Assembly (NCBI RefSeq): GCF_000334455.1 | Contig: NZ_BANX01000005.1 | Location: 62,001 to 126,000 of the forward strand | Reading direction: 5' to 3' | DNA length: 64,000 nucleotides | From: Gordonia soli NBRC 108243 | GTDB taxonomy: Bacteria; Actinomycetota; Actinomycetes; Mycobacteriales; Mycobacteriaceae | In this document: positions 41,508 through 50,214 of the stretch, in pieces | How the letters are laid out: each line of letters starts with the position of its first letter | How positions within the stretch are numbered: the first letter of the stretch is position 1 | Made by a program: the position numbers and the translations under genes | Notes under the pieces: generated by a model | The model's database searches: none | Told to the model about the DNA's origin: nothing | The model's input: the letters and a program-made list of their open reading frames with translations, nothing else

Positions 41508-43172
41508 GTGTCGTCGGACGACGGCTGGGAGTCGCCCACGACGCTCGCCGACGATCGGCGCACCGACGATGATCGGTACCTCCCCGGGCGTTCCGACGGT
41601 GTGGTCCGGGAGGCCACCGGCCTGATCGGTGGCCCGGTGGGCCGTCACGCGGTCGTCGGCCGCGGTCCGCGCCTGACGCCTGTTCGCGTCCTGTTCGGGC
41701 TGGCCCTGATCGCGTTGGCCCTCGGATGGTTCGGCAAGGCGGGGTGCCTCCAGCAGGCCCCGCCCGACGCGAACTCGGCGGCCAGTCAGTCGTCGGAGAT
41801 GCGACTGGACTGGGACGACCAGCGCCAGTTCACCGACCTCTGTTACTCCGACGTCATCGCTCTGTTCGGCGCCGAGCACCTCGACCGTGGCGCCTTCCCG
41901 TATCAGACGTTCTGGTACGAGGACGGCCCCGACGGCAAACAGATCAAGCGCTACATGGAGTACCCGGTGATCACCGGGATGTACATGTACGGCGTCTCCG
42001 AGATCGCCCGCGCGTGGTCGGATGCGTCGGATCGCTGGGGGATTCCCGGCGCGCTCGACGTGGTCCTGTTCTTCGACCTGGCGGCACTCGGTCTCGCGCT
42101 GTTCTGGCTGGTCACCATCTGGGCCACCGGCCGTACCGCCCGAACACGGCTGTGGTCCACCTGGCTCGCCGCGCTGTCGCCACTGGTGGTGGTGCACGTC
42201 TTCACCAACTTCGACGCGATCGCGATCGCCTTCGTCGCGCTGGCGATGCTCTCCTGGGCGCGCCGACGACCCTGGCTGGCCGGCGTCTTCATCGGTCTGG
42301 GTACTGCGGCCAAGCTTTATCCCGTGCTGCTGCTCGGCGTGATCCTGGTGCTCTGTCTGCGCACCGGTAAGGTCCGCGAGTTCGTCGCCGCTCTCACCGC
42401 GGCCGCCGCGACGTGGATCGTGGTGAACCTGCCCATCCTCATTGCCTACCCGTCGGGATGGCGAGAGTTCTTCCGCTACAACTCCGATCGCGGCGCGGAC
42501 CCCGACTCCATCTACCGCATCATCTCCGATGCCGGTGGTTTCACGTGGAACGTCGATGTTCTCAACGCGGTCTCGTTGGCCCTGCTCCTGCTGGTCGCGA
42601 TCGGTGTCGCGTTCATCGGCCTGCGCGCGCCGTACCGACCACGGCTCGCGCAGTTGGCCTTCCTGCTCGTCGCAGGCTTCCTGCTGGTGAACAAGGTATG
42701 GAGTCCGCAGTACTCGCTCTGGCTGGTGCCGCTGGCCGTGCTCGCCATCCCACGGACCCGACTCCTGCTCGCATGGATGGTGGTCGATGCGGCCGTGTGG
42801 ATTCCACGGATGGCGCTCTACCTGGACGCCGACCGCAAGTGGTTGCCGGAGCAGTGGTTCACCGTCGCGGTGGTCATCCGCGCGCTGATGGTGATCACGG
42901 TCTGCGCGGTGATCATCTGGGAGATCTGGCACCCCGAGGACGACGCAGTTCGCTACGACGCCGCGGGGCGATGGCTCGACGACCCCGGGGGCGGCGTGTT
43001 CGACGGCGCGCCCGATCAGCTCGGTGCCTGGGGACGTCGGAACCCTCCGCCGGGCGTTTCCGACGTCGGCGCATGGACGACCGGTGCGCACCCGTCGGAG
43101 TCGGTGGCCGCTTCGACCCGGGATGCATCCGCCGACATCCCACCGTCCGACTCCCGTGGCGACCGGCTCTGA
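41508..43172 (+). CDS. GT87-type membrane glycosyltransferase (Rv0051-like)
   Basis: A 554-residue polytopic protein of the GT87/DUF2029 family, the same kind of protein as Rv0051. About ten membrane helices follow a disordered N-terminus. The family's acidic loop is YMEYPVITGMYMYG near residue 148, with AKLYPVLLLGV and VNKVWSPQYSLWLVPLAV further on. Such enzymes use polyprenyl-phosphate mannose or arabinose donors on the outer face of the membrane. The GTG at 41508, 16 nt after the ponA1 stop, is preferred to starts that would run back over the ponA1 tail. Donor and acceptor are unknown. Confidence 0.82.
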   Translation: MSSDDGWESPTTLADDRRTDDDRYLPGRSDGVVREATGLIGGPVGRHAVVGRGPRLTPVRVLFGLALIALALGWFGKAGCLQQAPPDANSAASQSSEMRLDWDDQRQFTDLCYSDVIALFGAEHLDRGAFPYQTFWYEDGPDGKQIKRYMEYPVITGMYMYGVSEIARAWSDASDRWGIPGALDVVLFFDLAALGLALFWLVTIWATGRTARTRLWSTWLAALSPLVVVHVFTNFDAIAIAFVALAMLSWARRRPWLAGVFIGLGTAAKLYPVLLLGVILVLCLRTGKVREFVAALTAAAATWIVVNLPILIAYPSGWREFFRYNSDRGADPDSIYRIISDAGGFTWNVDVLNAVSLALLLLVAIGVAFIGLRAPYRPRLAQLAFLLVAGFLLVNKVWSPQYSLWLVPLAVLAIPRTRLLLAWMVVDAAVWIPRMALYLDADRKWLPEQWFTVAVVIRALMVITVCAVIIWEIWHPEDDAVRYDAAGRWLDDPGGGVFDGAPDQLGAWGRRNPPPGVSDVGAWTTGAHPSESVAASTRDASADIPPSDSRGDRL

Positions 43173-43240
43173 GTTCACCGCGGTTCGATGGTCGGGCGAC
43201 GCCTCCCGAACGGAACCCTCGACGTGCGGACCGGGGCCAG

Positions 43241-43246
43241 TAGGGT
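43241..43246 (+). promoter_or_regulatory. -10 box of the MDR oxidoreductase (leaderless)
   Basis: TAGGGT lies 6 nt before the ATG at 43253; no ribosome binding site. Confidence 0.4.
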
Positions 43247-43252
43247 CGGGGT

Positions 43253-44251
43253 ATGGGTGACGTGAACGCGCTCGTGGCGCATCAGGACGACGAGGGCAAC
43301 ATCGATCTGGTCCACGAGGTCGTCGACGACAGTTTCCTGCCGGAGGGTGACGTCGAGATCTCCGTCGAGTACTCCGGGGTCAACTACAAGGACGCGTTGG
43401 CGGTCACGCCGAAGGGCGGTGTCGCGCGGTCGTATCCGTTGATCCCCGGCATCGACCTCGCCGGCACCGTGCGAGCGAGTTCGTCGCCGGACTTCGCTGT
43501 CGGGGATGCCGTGGTGGCTCACGGGTACGACATCGGCACCGCCCGTCACGGTGGCTACGCCGACACCGCGCGTCTGTCCGCCGACACCGTCGTGAAGCTG
43601 TCGGGTCTGACCACCGCGGAGGCCGCGGCCATCGGCACCGCCGGGTTCACCGCCGCACTGAGTGTCGACGCGCTGGTCGCCCACGGCGTCACCCCGTCCG
43701 ACGGTCCGATCCTGGTGACCGGTGCGAGTGGCGGCGTCGGCAGTGTGAGTGTCGACCTGCTCGCGGCGGCCGGATACGAGGTCATCGCATCGACCGGCAA
43801 GGCTGATGCCACCGACCTCCTCCGCACTCTGGGAGCGTCCGACGTGATCGGTCGAGTGCCCGAGGAAGGCGAGAAGGTCCGCGCTCTGGGCAAGTCACGG
43901 TGGGCGGGTGCCATCGACTGCGTGGGTGGGACGACGTTGGCGTACGTGCTGAGCACAGTGGAGTACGGCGGCATCGTCGCAGCGTCGGGTCTGGCCGGCG
44001 GCGCCGACCTCCCGACCACGGTCCACCCCTTCATCCTGCGCGGTGCCACCCTCGCCGGTATCGACTCCGTCTTGCTGCCCATCGCACCCCGCCGTGCACT
44101 GTGGGAACGTCTCGGCGGCGACCTCAAGCCCCGGCACCTGGACGCCGTGACCACCGACGTCGCGGTGACCGCCCTGCCGAAGTCGATCCACTCGATCCTG
44201 AAGGGCTCGGTCACCGGCCGTACCCGGGTGGTGGTGCACGGCGAGTTCTGA
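43253..44251 (+). CDS. Zinc-independent MDR oxidoreductase, YhdH/AcuI-type
   Basis: A 332-residue medium-chain dehydrogenase of the acrylyl-CoA reductase/quinone oxidoreductase group. SGVNYKDALAVTPKGG and PLIPGIDLAGTV are typical N-terminal signatures; ILVTGASGGVGSVSVDLL near residue 152 is the NADP-binding loop; YVLSTVEYGGIVAASGLAGG and LRGATLAGIDSV follow. No zinc-ligand Cys set is present. It should reduce an activated double bond such as acryloyl-CoA or a quinone using NADPH. It is inserted, with the next three genes, into a block otherwise conserved with mycobacteria. Confidence 0.85.
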   Translation: MGDVNALVAHQDDEGNIDLVHEVVDDSFLPEGDVEISVEYSGVNYKDALAVTPKGGVARSYPLIPGIDLAGTVRASSSPDFAVGDAVVAHGYDIGTARHGGYADTARLSADTVVKLSGLTTAEAAAIGTAGFTAALSVDALVAHGVTPSDGPILVTGASGGVGSVSVDLLAAAGYEVIASTGKADATDLLRTLGASDVIGRVPEEGEKVRALGKSRWAGAIDCVGGTTLAYVLSTVEYGGIVAASGLAGGADLPTTVHPFILRGATLAGIDSVLLPIAPRRALWERLGGDLKPRHLDAVTTDVAVTALPKSIHSILKGSVTGRTRVVVHGEF

Positions 44252-44290
44252 GCCGATCCGGCGGATCGGCCGAGGCCGTGCCGGCCCGCT

Positions 44291-44360
44291 GGCGGTGTGG
44301 TCGTGCCGACCTGCCGGTGGTGCGGTCGTGCCGGCTTGCCGGTGGTGTCGTGCCAGGCCC
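44291..44360. repeat. 25-bp tandem repeat, about 2.6 copies
   Basis: GGYGGTGYGGTCGTGCCG followed by RMCTGCC or similar begins at 44291, 44316 and, shortened, at 44341. It lies between two genes and shows no coding potential of its own. Confidence 0.6.
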
Positions 44361-44373
44361 GGCATCCGCGCCC

Positions 44374-44379
44374 TACGAT
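44374..44379 (+). promoter_or_regulatory. -10 box of the HNH gene (leaderless)
   Basis: TACGAT is 6 nt before the ATG at 44386, without a ribosome binding site. Confidence 0.4.
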
Positions 44380-44385
44380 CTGAGG

Positions 44386-44817
44386 ATGGCGCACCCCAGA
44401 AGTCGACGCGGTCGAGCGGATCGTCGCCGACGGCGTCGGATGCTGGCCGCCGACAACGACCTCACCCCCGTGCAATGGGAACGTGTGCGCTCCGCGTGGG
44501 GCGGGTGCGCCTACTGCGGAGCGACCGACACGCCGCTCCAACGCGACTGCGTCCAGCCGATTTCCGTCGGCGGTCGGTACACGGTGGGCAACGTGGTGCC
44601 GGCCTGCCGATCCTGCAACACCAGCAAGTGCAACTCCGAGGTCACCATGTGGATGCGCCGCAAGAAGTTGGACGAACGGCTGTTCCTGGAACGGCTTTCG
44701 GTGATCGCCCGCACCCTCGCCGATCCGGCTCCCGACCCGACCGTCGCCGAGCCCGCGATCACCGAGCCGGATGTGTCGGACATCGACACCGAGGGCTGCG
44801 TGAGCGGGACTACGTGA
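44386..44817 (+). CDS. HNH-endonuclease-fold protein with altered catalytic His
   Basis: A 143-residue protein. The zinc Cys pairs of an HNH domain are clear: CAYCG near residue 43 and CRSCNTSK near residue 73. The central strand reads QRDCVQPISVGG where HNH nucleases normally have DHV-x-P, so the usual catalytic His is Cys here. VGNVVPACRSCN is otherwise a standard HNH ending. An Arg-rich N-terminus would bind nucleic acid. It may be a non-cutting DNA-binding relative or use a different residue. Its 3' end overlaps the convergent GNAT gene by 8 nt. Confidence 0.75.
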   Translation: MAHPRSRRGRADRRRRRRMLAADNDLTPVQWERVRSAWGGCAYCGATDTPLQRDCVQPISVGGRYTVGNVVPACRSCNTSKCNSEVTMWMRRKKLDERLFLERLSVIARTLADPAPDPTVAEPAITEPDVSDIDTEGCVSGTT

Positions 44818-45391
44818 GCGCGGCGATCCGCTCGCGCAGAGCCGCTTTCACGGTCGGCCAGTCGTCGTCGGTCATGGCGTACTGAGCCGTCGTGCGCCAA
44901 CCGTCGCCGAATCGACGGTGCTTGCGGAGCAGACCCTCGAAGGTGGCGCCGAGTTTGGCGATCGCGGCGCGTGACTGCGTGTTGTTCTCGTTGGTGTGCC
45001 ACACCACGCGTACTGCACCCGCGGTCTCAAAGGCGTGCTGCAGCAACAAGAGTTTCGACACCGGGTTGACGATGGTGCCCTGCGCGCTCTCGGTGTAGAA
45101 GGTGTAGCCGATCGCGACCGACAGATTCGATGGGTCGATGTCGTAGAAGCTGGTGCTCCCGACCAGCTGCTCGCCGTCGAGCACGGCGAAGGCCACACGT
45201 GACTCGGGGTCGGCCCGCGCCGTCGCGATGAAGTGATGGCTGGTCGCGTGGTCGGTCGGGACGCCAGGCGACCACCGGAACCGGTCGGGCTCGCCGACCA
45301 CGTGTGCGAGGTCGGCCGTGTCGTCGGCGGTGAACGGGCGCAGGGTGATCCGCCCCGCGGTCAGCGTCGGTGTACCGAGCCATTCGCTCAT
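44810..45391 (-). CDS. GNAT-family acetyltransferase, RimJ/RimL type
   Basis: A 193-residue acetyltransferase. It begins with the RimJ/RimL pattern TLTAGRITLRPFTADDT and includes VAIGYTFYTESAQGTIVNPV and VWHTNENNTQSRAAIAKLGA, the region where this group binds acetyl-CoA and closes the site with Asn. Substrates may be protein N-termini or small molecules; none is evident. The ATG at 45391 overlaps the stop of the upstream membrane glycosyltransferase gene by 4 nt, so they form a leftward operon. Confidence 0.82.
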   Translation of the reverse strand: MSEWLGTPTLTAGRITLRPFTADDTADLAHVVGEPDRFRWSPGVPTDHATSHHFIATARADPESRVAFAVLDGEQLVGSTSFYDIDPSNLSVAIGYTFYTESAQGTIVNPVSKLLLLQHAFETAGAVRVVWHTNENNTQSRAAIAKLGATFEGLLRKHRRFGDGWRTTAQYAMTDDDWPTVKAALRERIAALT

Positions 45392-46926
45392 CGGACGCTG
45401 CTCTCCTCGCGATCGTCGGTGGGGTCGAGTGGATCCGGGTCGGTGTCGTCGGCCGGGACGCTCGCCGAGGTGTCCCGGTTGGTGCCGGCCATCAGGGACC
45501 GCAACGGTTCACGCAGTGGCGCACGGGCGAAGGCGACCAGCAGGATCGCCAACAGGACCGCATGGACCCAGACGCCGAAGTTCACGCCGCCGATCACCCA
45601 CCACTGCATCGGTGAGCCCGACGTGTAGATGCCGAACAGCCGGAAGATGGTGAGGTCCAACGCCAGATCGGCGAGGAGGTAACCGAGGATGATGGGCCAG
45701 CGCACCTGGAGCAGCACGAACAGCGGGAGGATCCACAACGTGTACTGCGGTGAGTGCACCTTGTGGAACAGCATGAAGCCGGCCAGCATCGACCCGCAGA
45801 CGCCGATCCACGGGTAGGTTCCGGTGCGCTGGAACACCTTCCAGCCCAGGAAGACCGATGCGACGAAAGCCAGCAGGATCAGCGCGGGCGAGAGCACCCC
45901 CACCAGCGAGTGGTAGGTGTCGGTCTCACCACCGGTCAGATGGCGCAGTCCCCAGTACCAGATCGAGTTCGTGTCGACCTCGGCCTGACGCTTCCCCTGG
46001 AAGCTGAGTGCGGCCTTCCACCCCTCGAAGCCCAGGATCATGAACGGCGCCTGGATGGCGATCACGCTGATGGTCGCGGCACCGGCCACCCAGATCGCGC
46101 CGACCCAGTCCAGGCCGCGACGGGCCACCGCAGCTGCCCCGTCGTGGCCGCGGGTCAGCACGTAGACCGCGAGTGGGAGCACGAAGAATCCCGGATAGAG
46201 CTTCAGACAGAATCCGACGGCCAGCAGGATCGCCGCGAGTATCGCGCTGGTGCGCAACGAGAGCCGACGCTCACCGTCGGCACGACGGGACCCGCCGAAC
46301 GCCATCACCGCCACGGCCGCCACGGCGGTGAACACCACCGGCAGCTCCCAGTTGTGGAAGGCGTAGAGCACCAGCGGCGGAGTGGCCGCCCACAGCAGCA
46401 CCCACCAGCGGGTGAGCAGGGCGAGCATGATCGTGATCGCGATGGCGAACGGGATGAGCACGAGCACGGAGTGCTGGAAGAATTCGGTGTCGGTGTGTGC
46501 GCCGATCGCGCCGAGGTACATCAGTACGCCGGACAGCACCGGGTACTCGACAACGCCGCCGAACAGCGTCCCGTCGGCGTTGATGCCGCCGTGGATGAAC
46601 GGGAAGACGTGGTTGTTGATGTCCCGACCGATCCAGAGGTACATCAGGTCCGAGTAGCAGGGGATCGCGGCGTCGGGATCGCCGACCGGCCAGTGTTTGC
46701 TCCTACCGTCGGGGAAGAATGGCTCGCCGCCGCATTTGATCTTGGCGTGGTAGCTCCACAGCAGCGCGATGCTGGTGAGGAGCAGCGAGACGATGAGGAC
46801 GAGCGCGATGTTCCCGCGACCCGACAGCAGCGAGCCCACCCGCGAGGAGAGCGAACCGGCGGCGGCCGGACCATCCGTCGGGGAGCCCGTCCGCGACGCT
46901 GGCACGGAGGCACGCGGGGCAGACAT
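45388..46926 (-). CDS. Second GT87-type membrane glycosyltransferase
   Basis: A 512-residue polytopic membrane protein of the GT87/DUF2029 family, with about eleven helices after a disordered N-terminus. VVEYPVLSGVLMYLGAIG near residue 125 is the equivalent of the acidic family loop, and CLKLYPGFFVLPLAVY and FHKVHSPQYTLWILPLF match the later motifs. It resembles the GT87 protein at 41508-43172 in layout, so the two could act on the same envelope glycan. The ATG at 46926 is chosen because TACCCT (46939-46934) lies 7 nt upstream, indicating a leaderless mRNA. The other end overlaps the GNAT gene. Confidence 0.82.
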   Translation of the reverse strand: MSAPRASVPASRTGSPTDGPAAAGSLSSRVGSLLSGRGNIALVLIVSLLLTSIALLWSYHAKIKCGGEPFFPDGRSKHWPVGDPDAAIPCYSDLMYLWIGRDINNHVFPFIHGGINADGTLFGGVVEYPVLSGVLMYLGAIGAHTDTEFFQHSVLVLIPFAIAITIMLALLTRWWVLLWAATPPLVLYAFHNWELPVVFTAVAAVAVMAFGGSRRADGERRLSLRTSAILAAILLAVGFCLKLYPGFFVLPLAVYVLTRGHDGAAAVARRGLDWVGAIWVAGAATISVIAIQAPFMILGFEGWKAALSFQGKRQAEVDTNSIWYWGLRHLTGGETDTYHSLVGVLSPALILLAFVASVFLGWKVFQRTGTYPWIGVCGSMLAGFMLFHKVHSPQYTLWILPLFVLLQVRWPIILGYLLADLALDLTIFRLFGIYTSGSPMQWWVIGGVNFGVWVHAVLLAILLVAFARAPLREPLRSLMAGTNRDTSASVPADDTDPDPLDPTDDREESSVR

Positions 46927-47050
46927 GGGCATCAGGGTAGGCGGTTGGTGTCCGCGGACGGCCACCGAGTACGTCGGTGGAGAACGATTTCGCTGGTCAC
47001 GGGTGCGTCGTGTATCTTGGAGGGGTTGCCGACGCAGGCGACCCTCCTGT

Positions 47051-47097
47051 CACGGACAGTCCGTGGCCGATTAGCCCATAGGAGGTGATGTGGTCTT
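47051..47097 (+). promoter_or_regulatory. Leader of the rpsF operon with hairpin and strong RBS
   Basis: CACGGA-CAG-TCCGTG (47051-47065) is a perfect small hairpin followed by GGCCGATTAGCC and by AGGAGGTGA, the strongest ribosome binding site in the window. rpsF leaders in many bacteria bind the S6:S18 pair for feedback; the hairpin and the following CCG would suit that, but the full motif was not verified. Confidence 0.4.
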
Positions 47098-47379
47098 ATG
47101 CGTCACTACGAATTGATGGTCATCCTCGATCCGAGCCTGGACGAGCGCACCGTCGCACCCTCACTGGATACTTTCCTCAACGTTGTCCGCAACGATGGCG
47201 GCAAGGTTGACGGTGTCGACATCTGGGGCAAGCGCCGTCTCGCCTACGAGATCCTCAAGCACACCGAGGGGATCTACGCAGTCATCGATCTCAACGCCGA
47301 ACCCAAGACGGTGACCGAGCTCGATCGTCAGCTGAAGCTGAACGAGTCCGTGCTGCGCACCAAGGTCCTCCGGAAGTAG
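47098..47379 (+). CDS. rpsF: 30S ribosomal protein S6
   Basis: A 93-residue S6 protein of normal length. [16 protein letters not shown] and [20 protein letters not shown] are signature segments, and it ends [13 protein letters not shown]. It pairs with S18 in the central domain of the 30S subunit. It is first in the operon rpsF-ssb-rpsR-rplI, conserved in mycobacteria (Rv0053-Rv0056), and has AGGAGGTGA upstream. Confidence 0.97.
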   Translation: MRHYELMVILDPSLDERTVAPSLDTFLNVVRNDGGKVDGVDIWGKRRLAYEILKHTEGIYAVIDLNAEPKTVTELDRQLKLNESVLRTKVLRK

Positions 47380-47507
47380 TCGAGAAGACCTTTCGGCCGA
47401 TCCACTGAACGCGTCGGTACCGGGCCATAGGGTTGAGGTCACCAGACCACAACACACCCGGTGCACGTCGATCAGCGAGTGCCCAACCACGATCCGAGGG
47501 GATTCCC

Positions 47508-48020
47508 ATGGCAGGCGACACGGTCATCACCGTCATCGGCAACCTGACCGCCGACCCGGAACTACGGTTCACGCCGTCCGGCGCTGCGGTTGCCAACTTC
47601 ACGGTGGCGTCCACACCCCGCACGTTCGATCGCCAGACCAACGAGTGGAAGGACGGCGAAGCGCTGTTCCTCCGCTGCAACATCTGGCGTGACGCTGCGG
47701 AGAACGTGACCGAGAGTCTGACCAAGGGATCGCGCGTCATCGTGCAGGGCCGCCTCAAGCAGCGCTCCTTCGAAACCCGCGAGGGTGAGAAGCGCACCGT
47801 GGTGGAACTCGAGGTCGACGAGATCGGTCCGTCGTTGCGCTACGCCACCGCCAAGGTCAACAAGGCCTCGCGCGGCGGTGGTGGTGGCGGCGGGTTCGGT
47901 TCCTCCGGCGGCGGTAGCCGCGGCGGCGGATCGAACCAGCAGGTCGCCGATGATCCGTGGGGCAGCGCCCCGGCGAGTAGCGGGTCCTTCGGTGGCGGCG
48001 ACGACGAACCCCCCTTCTAG
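47508..48020 (+). CDS. ssb: Single-stranded DNA-binding protein
   Basis: A 170-residue SSB. The OB fold covers residues 1-115 ([51 protein letters not shown]). A Gly/Ser-rich linker follows, then the acidic tip DDEPPF, which binds partner proteins of replication and repair. It is encoded second in the S6-S18-L9 operon, as in mycobacteria, and not far from dnaB. Confidence 0.97.
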   Translation: MAGDTVITVIGNLTADPELRFTPSGAAVANFTVASTPRTFDRQTNEWKDGEALFLRCNIWRDAAENVTESLTKGSRVIVQGRLKQRSFETREGEKRTVVELEVDEIGPSLRYATAKVNKASRGGGGGGGFGSSGGGSRGGGSNQQVADDPWGSAPASSGSFGGGDDEPPF

Positions 48021-48082
48021 ATTTCGCCGGGTGCACCTCGATTCATCGAGGCGCCACCCGACCGCATTGACTGGAGTAACAC

Positions 48083-48340
48083 ATGCCAAAAGCAAAAGGT
48101 GGCCGGAAGCCACGCGTCGAGAAGGTCACCAAGACCAAGGCGTGCAGCTTCTGCAAGGACAAGAAGACCGACATCGACTACAAGGACACCGCGCTCCTGC
48201 GTCGTTACCTGTCCGACCGCGGCAAGATCCGCTCGCGTCGCGTGACCGGCAACTGCGTGCAGCACCAGCGCGACGTCGCCGTGGCCGTCAAGAACTCGCG
48301 TGAGGTGGCACTCCTGCCCTTCACGTCGACCAGCCGATAA
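48083..48340 (+). CDS. rpsR: 30S ribosomal protein S18, zinc-binding type
   Basis: An 85-residue S18 with Cys21, Cys24 (ACSFCKDKK), Cys58 and His61 (GNCVQHQRD), so it is the Cys-plus form that holds zinc. Actinobacteria often carry a second, Cys-free S18 induced when zinc is scarce; the linkage with rpsF and ssb marks this one as the primary copy, equivalent to rpsR1 (Rv0055). Confidence 0.95.
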   Translation: MPKAKGGRKPRVEKVTKTKACSFCKDKKTDIDYKDTALLRRYLSDRGKIRSRRVTGNCVQHQRDVAVAVKNSREVALLPFTSTSR

Positions 48341-48358
48341 GCGGGAGGGGACAAGAAC

Positions 48359-48811
48359 ATGAAGCTCATCCTCACCGCCGCCGTGGAGAACCTCGGCGAG
48401 GCAGGCGACACCGTCGAGGTCAAGGACGGTTACGGACGCAACTTCCTGCTGCCTCGCGGCCTGGCCATCAAGGCCACCCGCGGTGCACAGAAGCAGGTCG
48501 AGGGCATCCGCCGCTCGCAGGAGGCTCGCGAGGTCCGCGGACTCGATCACGCCAACGAGCTGAAGCAGGCCCTCGAGGGCCTCGCCGAGGTCTCGCTGGG
48601 TGTCAAGACCCACGACTCGGGCAAGCTCTTCGGCTCGGTCACCGCGTCGGATGTCGCCGGTGCGATCAAGACCGCAGGCGGCCCGACTGTCGACAAGCGC
48701 ACCGTCGAGCTGCCCAAGGGGCACATCAAGTCGACCGGTAGCTACCCGGTGATCGTGAACCTGCACCCGCAGGTCTCCGCGACCGTCCAGCTGGCCGTCG
48801 TCGCCGGCTGA
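48359..48811 (+). CDS. rplI: 50S ribosomal protein L9
   Basis: A 150-residue L9. The N-terminal rRNA-binding domain contains [16 protein letters not shown] and the signature [20 protein letters not shown]; a long helix (45-80) links it to the C-terminal domain with [23 protein letters not shown] lies upstream of the ATG. Last gene of the operon, followed by a strong hairpin terminator. Confidence 0.97.
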   Translation: MKLILTAAVENLGEAGDTVEVKDGYGRNFLLPRGLAIKATRGAQKQVEGIRRSQEAREVRGLDHANELKQALEGLAEVSLGVKTHDSGKLFGSVTASDVAGAIKTAGGPTVDKRTVELPKGHIKSTGSYPVIVNLHPQVSATVQLAVVAG

Positions 48812-48827
48812 GCCCGCTCGAACACAC

Positions 48828-48867
48828 ACGACGCCGGCCGTCCCAGGAATGGGGCGGCCGGCGTCGT
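48828..48867 (+). terminator. Terminator of the rpsF-rplI operon
   Basis: ACGACGCCGGCCGTCCC (48828-48844) pairs with the segment ending at 48867 (GGGGCGGCCGGCGTCGT) over 17 positions with one G-T pair and a short AT-containing loop. It begins 17 nt after the rplI stop. Confidence 0.75.
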
Positions 48868-48999
48868 CGTGTCCGGGGTCGGGTCCCCGTCCCTCGCATT
48901 CTTCCGCCCCGAACTGCTTCCTCCGCCGACTGCAGGGCGCGGAAGAAGAAGGCGCGGAAGAACGGCGGTGCGACGGTTCGAGCCGGGCGGTGGTCGGCG

Positions 49000-49641
49000 T
49001 CAGCGCGGAATCGGCGGCGTGGCCGGCAGCTGATTCCAGTACTGCAGCCGCGGCGGCAGGAACCGCGCGGGCGGATTGGCGCTGTGCGCGGTGTCGCGGG
49101 CGGGGAAGAAGAACTTGTGCCAGGACGGCGTGAGGATCAGCGCGCGGCCTCCCGTACGGCAGGCCACGACGTCGGGACGCGGTGCCGTGCACGTGGTGCC
49201 GCCGAAGGTGATGCGCTTCCCCACGGCCAGCTGAGGCGGACGGAACCCGCTCGGGATGGCGAACCGGTACGTCGGACGGTTGTCCGGCCGGTTGATGACC
49301 CACCACGGGCCCTGTTGATCGCCCGAGATCGCGACGCCCAGGGTGCCGGGAGGCGCCGTCGCAGGCTTGCCCCTGCACCCGACGTAGCGATAGGTGGGGC
49401 CGAACTGGCACGTCCATCGACCCGCGGTGAAGTACCCGCGGCCGTTGTCGGCGTAGGCCAGTGCCCGGTAGCGCTCGGGGTTGACGGGCTGATAGCGGGC
49501 GAGGTCGAACTCGACCGGCATCGTCAGCGGCGGGGCGGCCGATGCCGGCGCCGCGGACATGGCGAACTGAGGCGTCACCGCGACGACTGCTGCCGCCATG
49601 ATCACGACCGCGACACGCCGGACCCCACCCACCTTGCTCAC
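49000..49641 (-). CDS. Secreted protein of unknown function
   Basis: A 213-residue protein with a signal peptide (VRRVAVVIMAAAVVAVTP, cleavage after APASAAP near residue 37). The mature part has four Cys (WTCQFG, VGCRGK, TTCTAP, VACRTG) that could form two disulfides, and many Trp, Tyr and Pro residues (GPWWVINRPDNRPTYRF). No family recognised. It is a lone leftward gene divergent from dnaB, with a long intergenic region between them. Confidence 0.7.
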   Translation of the reverse strand: MSKVGGVRRVAVVIMAAAVVAVTPQFAMSAAPASAAPPLTMPVEFDLARYQPVNPERYRALAYADNGRGYFTAGRWTCQFGPTYRYVGCRGKPATAPPGTLGVAISGDQQGPWWVINRPDNRPTYRFAIPSGFRPPQLAVGKRITFGGTTCTAPRPDVVACRTGGRALILTPSWHKFFFPARDTAHSANPPARFLPPRLQYWNQLPATPPIPR

Positions 49642-49851
49642 AGTCGGTATTGCACCACAGGTGTGTAAAGCTGTGGAGCGATCTGCGAGAGAAGTCCGCG
49701 CGAACCGAGGTCGGTCGCGGAAAAATGCAGGTTGTAACCCAGATCACACTCGATGTTCATCTCGGCTTCCGACTCAGGCAGTTGTCAGGGCACCGCAACA
49801 CGCCGAACGGCGCTCTCGGAGAGACACGCCGACGACCCTAAAAAGTCATGC

Positions 49852-49990
49852 TGTGGAAAACGAACCAAGCCTCTGACCTGCAGAGTTTGCATTGCTCACA
49901 GAATAATTCCCCAGTTTGTCCCCAGCCCCTGCACAACGCGTCCTGCGCGCTCCACACTTCGTCCACAGTTGGTCCCCAGGTTTGCTCACA
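49852..49990. promoter_or_regulatory. Cluster of DnaA-box-like 9-mers upstream of dnaB
   Basis: In the 570-nt gap before dnaB are TGTGGAAAA (49852), TTGCTCACA (49892 and 49982, identical), TTGTCCCCA (49916), TCGTCCACA (49959) and TTGGTCCCCA (49969), all one or two changes from the actinobacterial DnaA box TTGTCCACA or its inverse. The stretch is also lower in GC. It probably contains the dnaB promoter; DnaA control of dnaB is a guess. Confidence 0.45.
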
Positions 49991-50214
49991 GTTCGGTTTG
50001 AGGTGGGGCGCGAAGGGGCCTTATCGTCTGCCCTCAGTGCTTCCTGGAGCCGATCGGGACCCACGCTCACGCGCCTCGCGCCGATGAGTGTCGGAGTTCT
50101 CCGGTACCACGGAGCGATGACACCGACGTCCCGCGTGCGCCCCGCTCCGAGGACGTCACGGAGTCGGGGTGTTCGACGACGAGCGGCCCGATCGTTGCGA
50201 GAGGTTTGACTGGC

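Noticed and set aside
40851-43178. A 775-codon open frame on the minus strand
   Set aside because: Antisense to the ponA1 tail and the GT87 gene, both of which have clear family motifs; the antisense product has none.
49852-49990. Possible chromosomal origin (oriC)
   Set aside because: DnaA-like boxes are imperfect and few, there is no dnaA or dnaN next to it, and the site is upstream of dnaB, which in relatives lies tens of kb from oriC.
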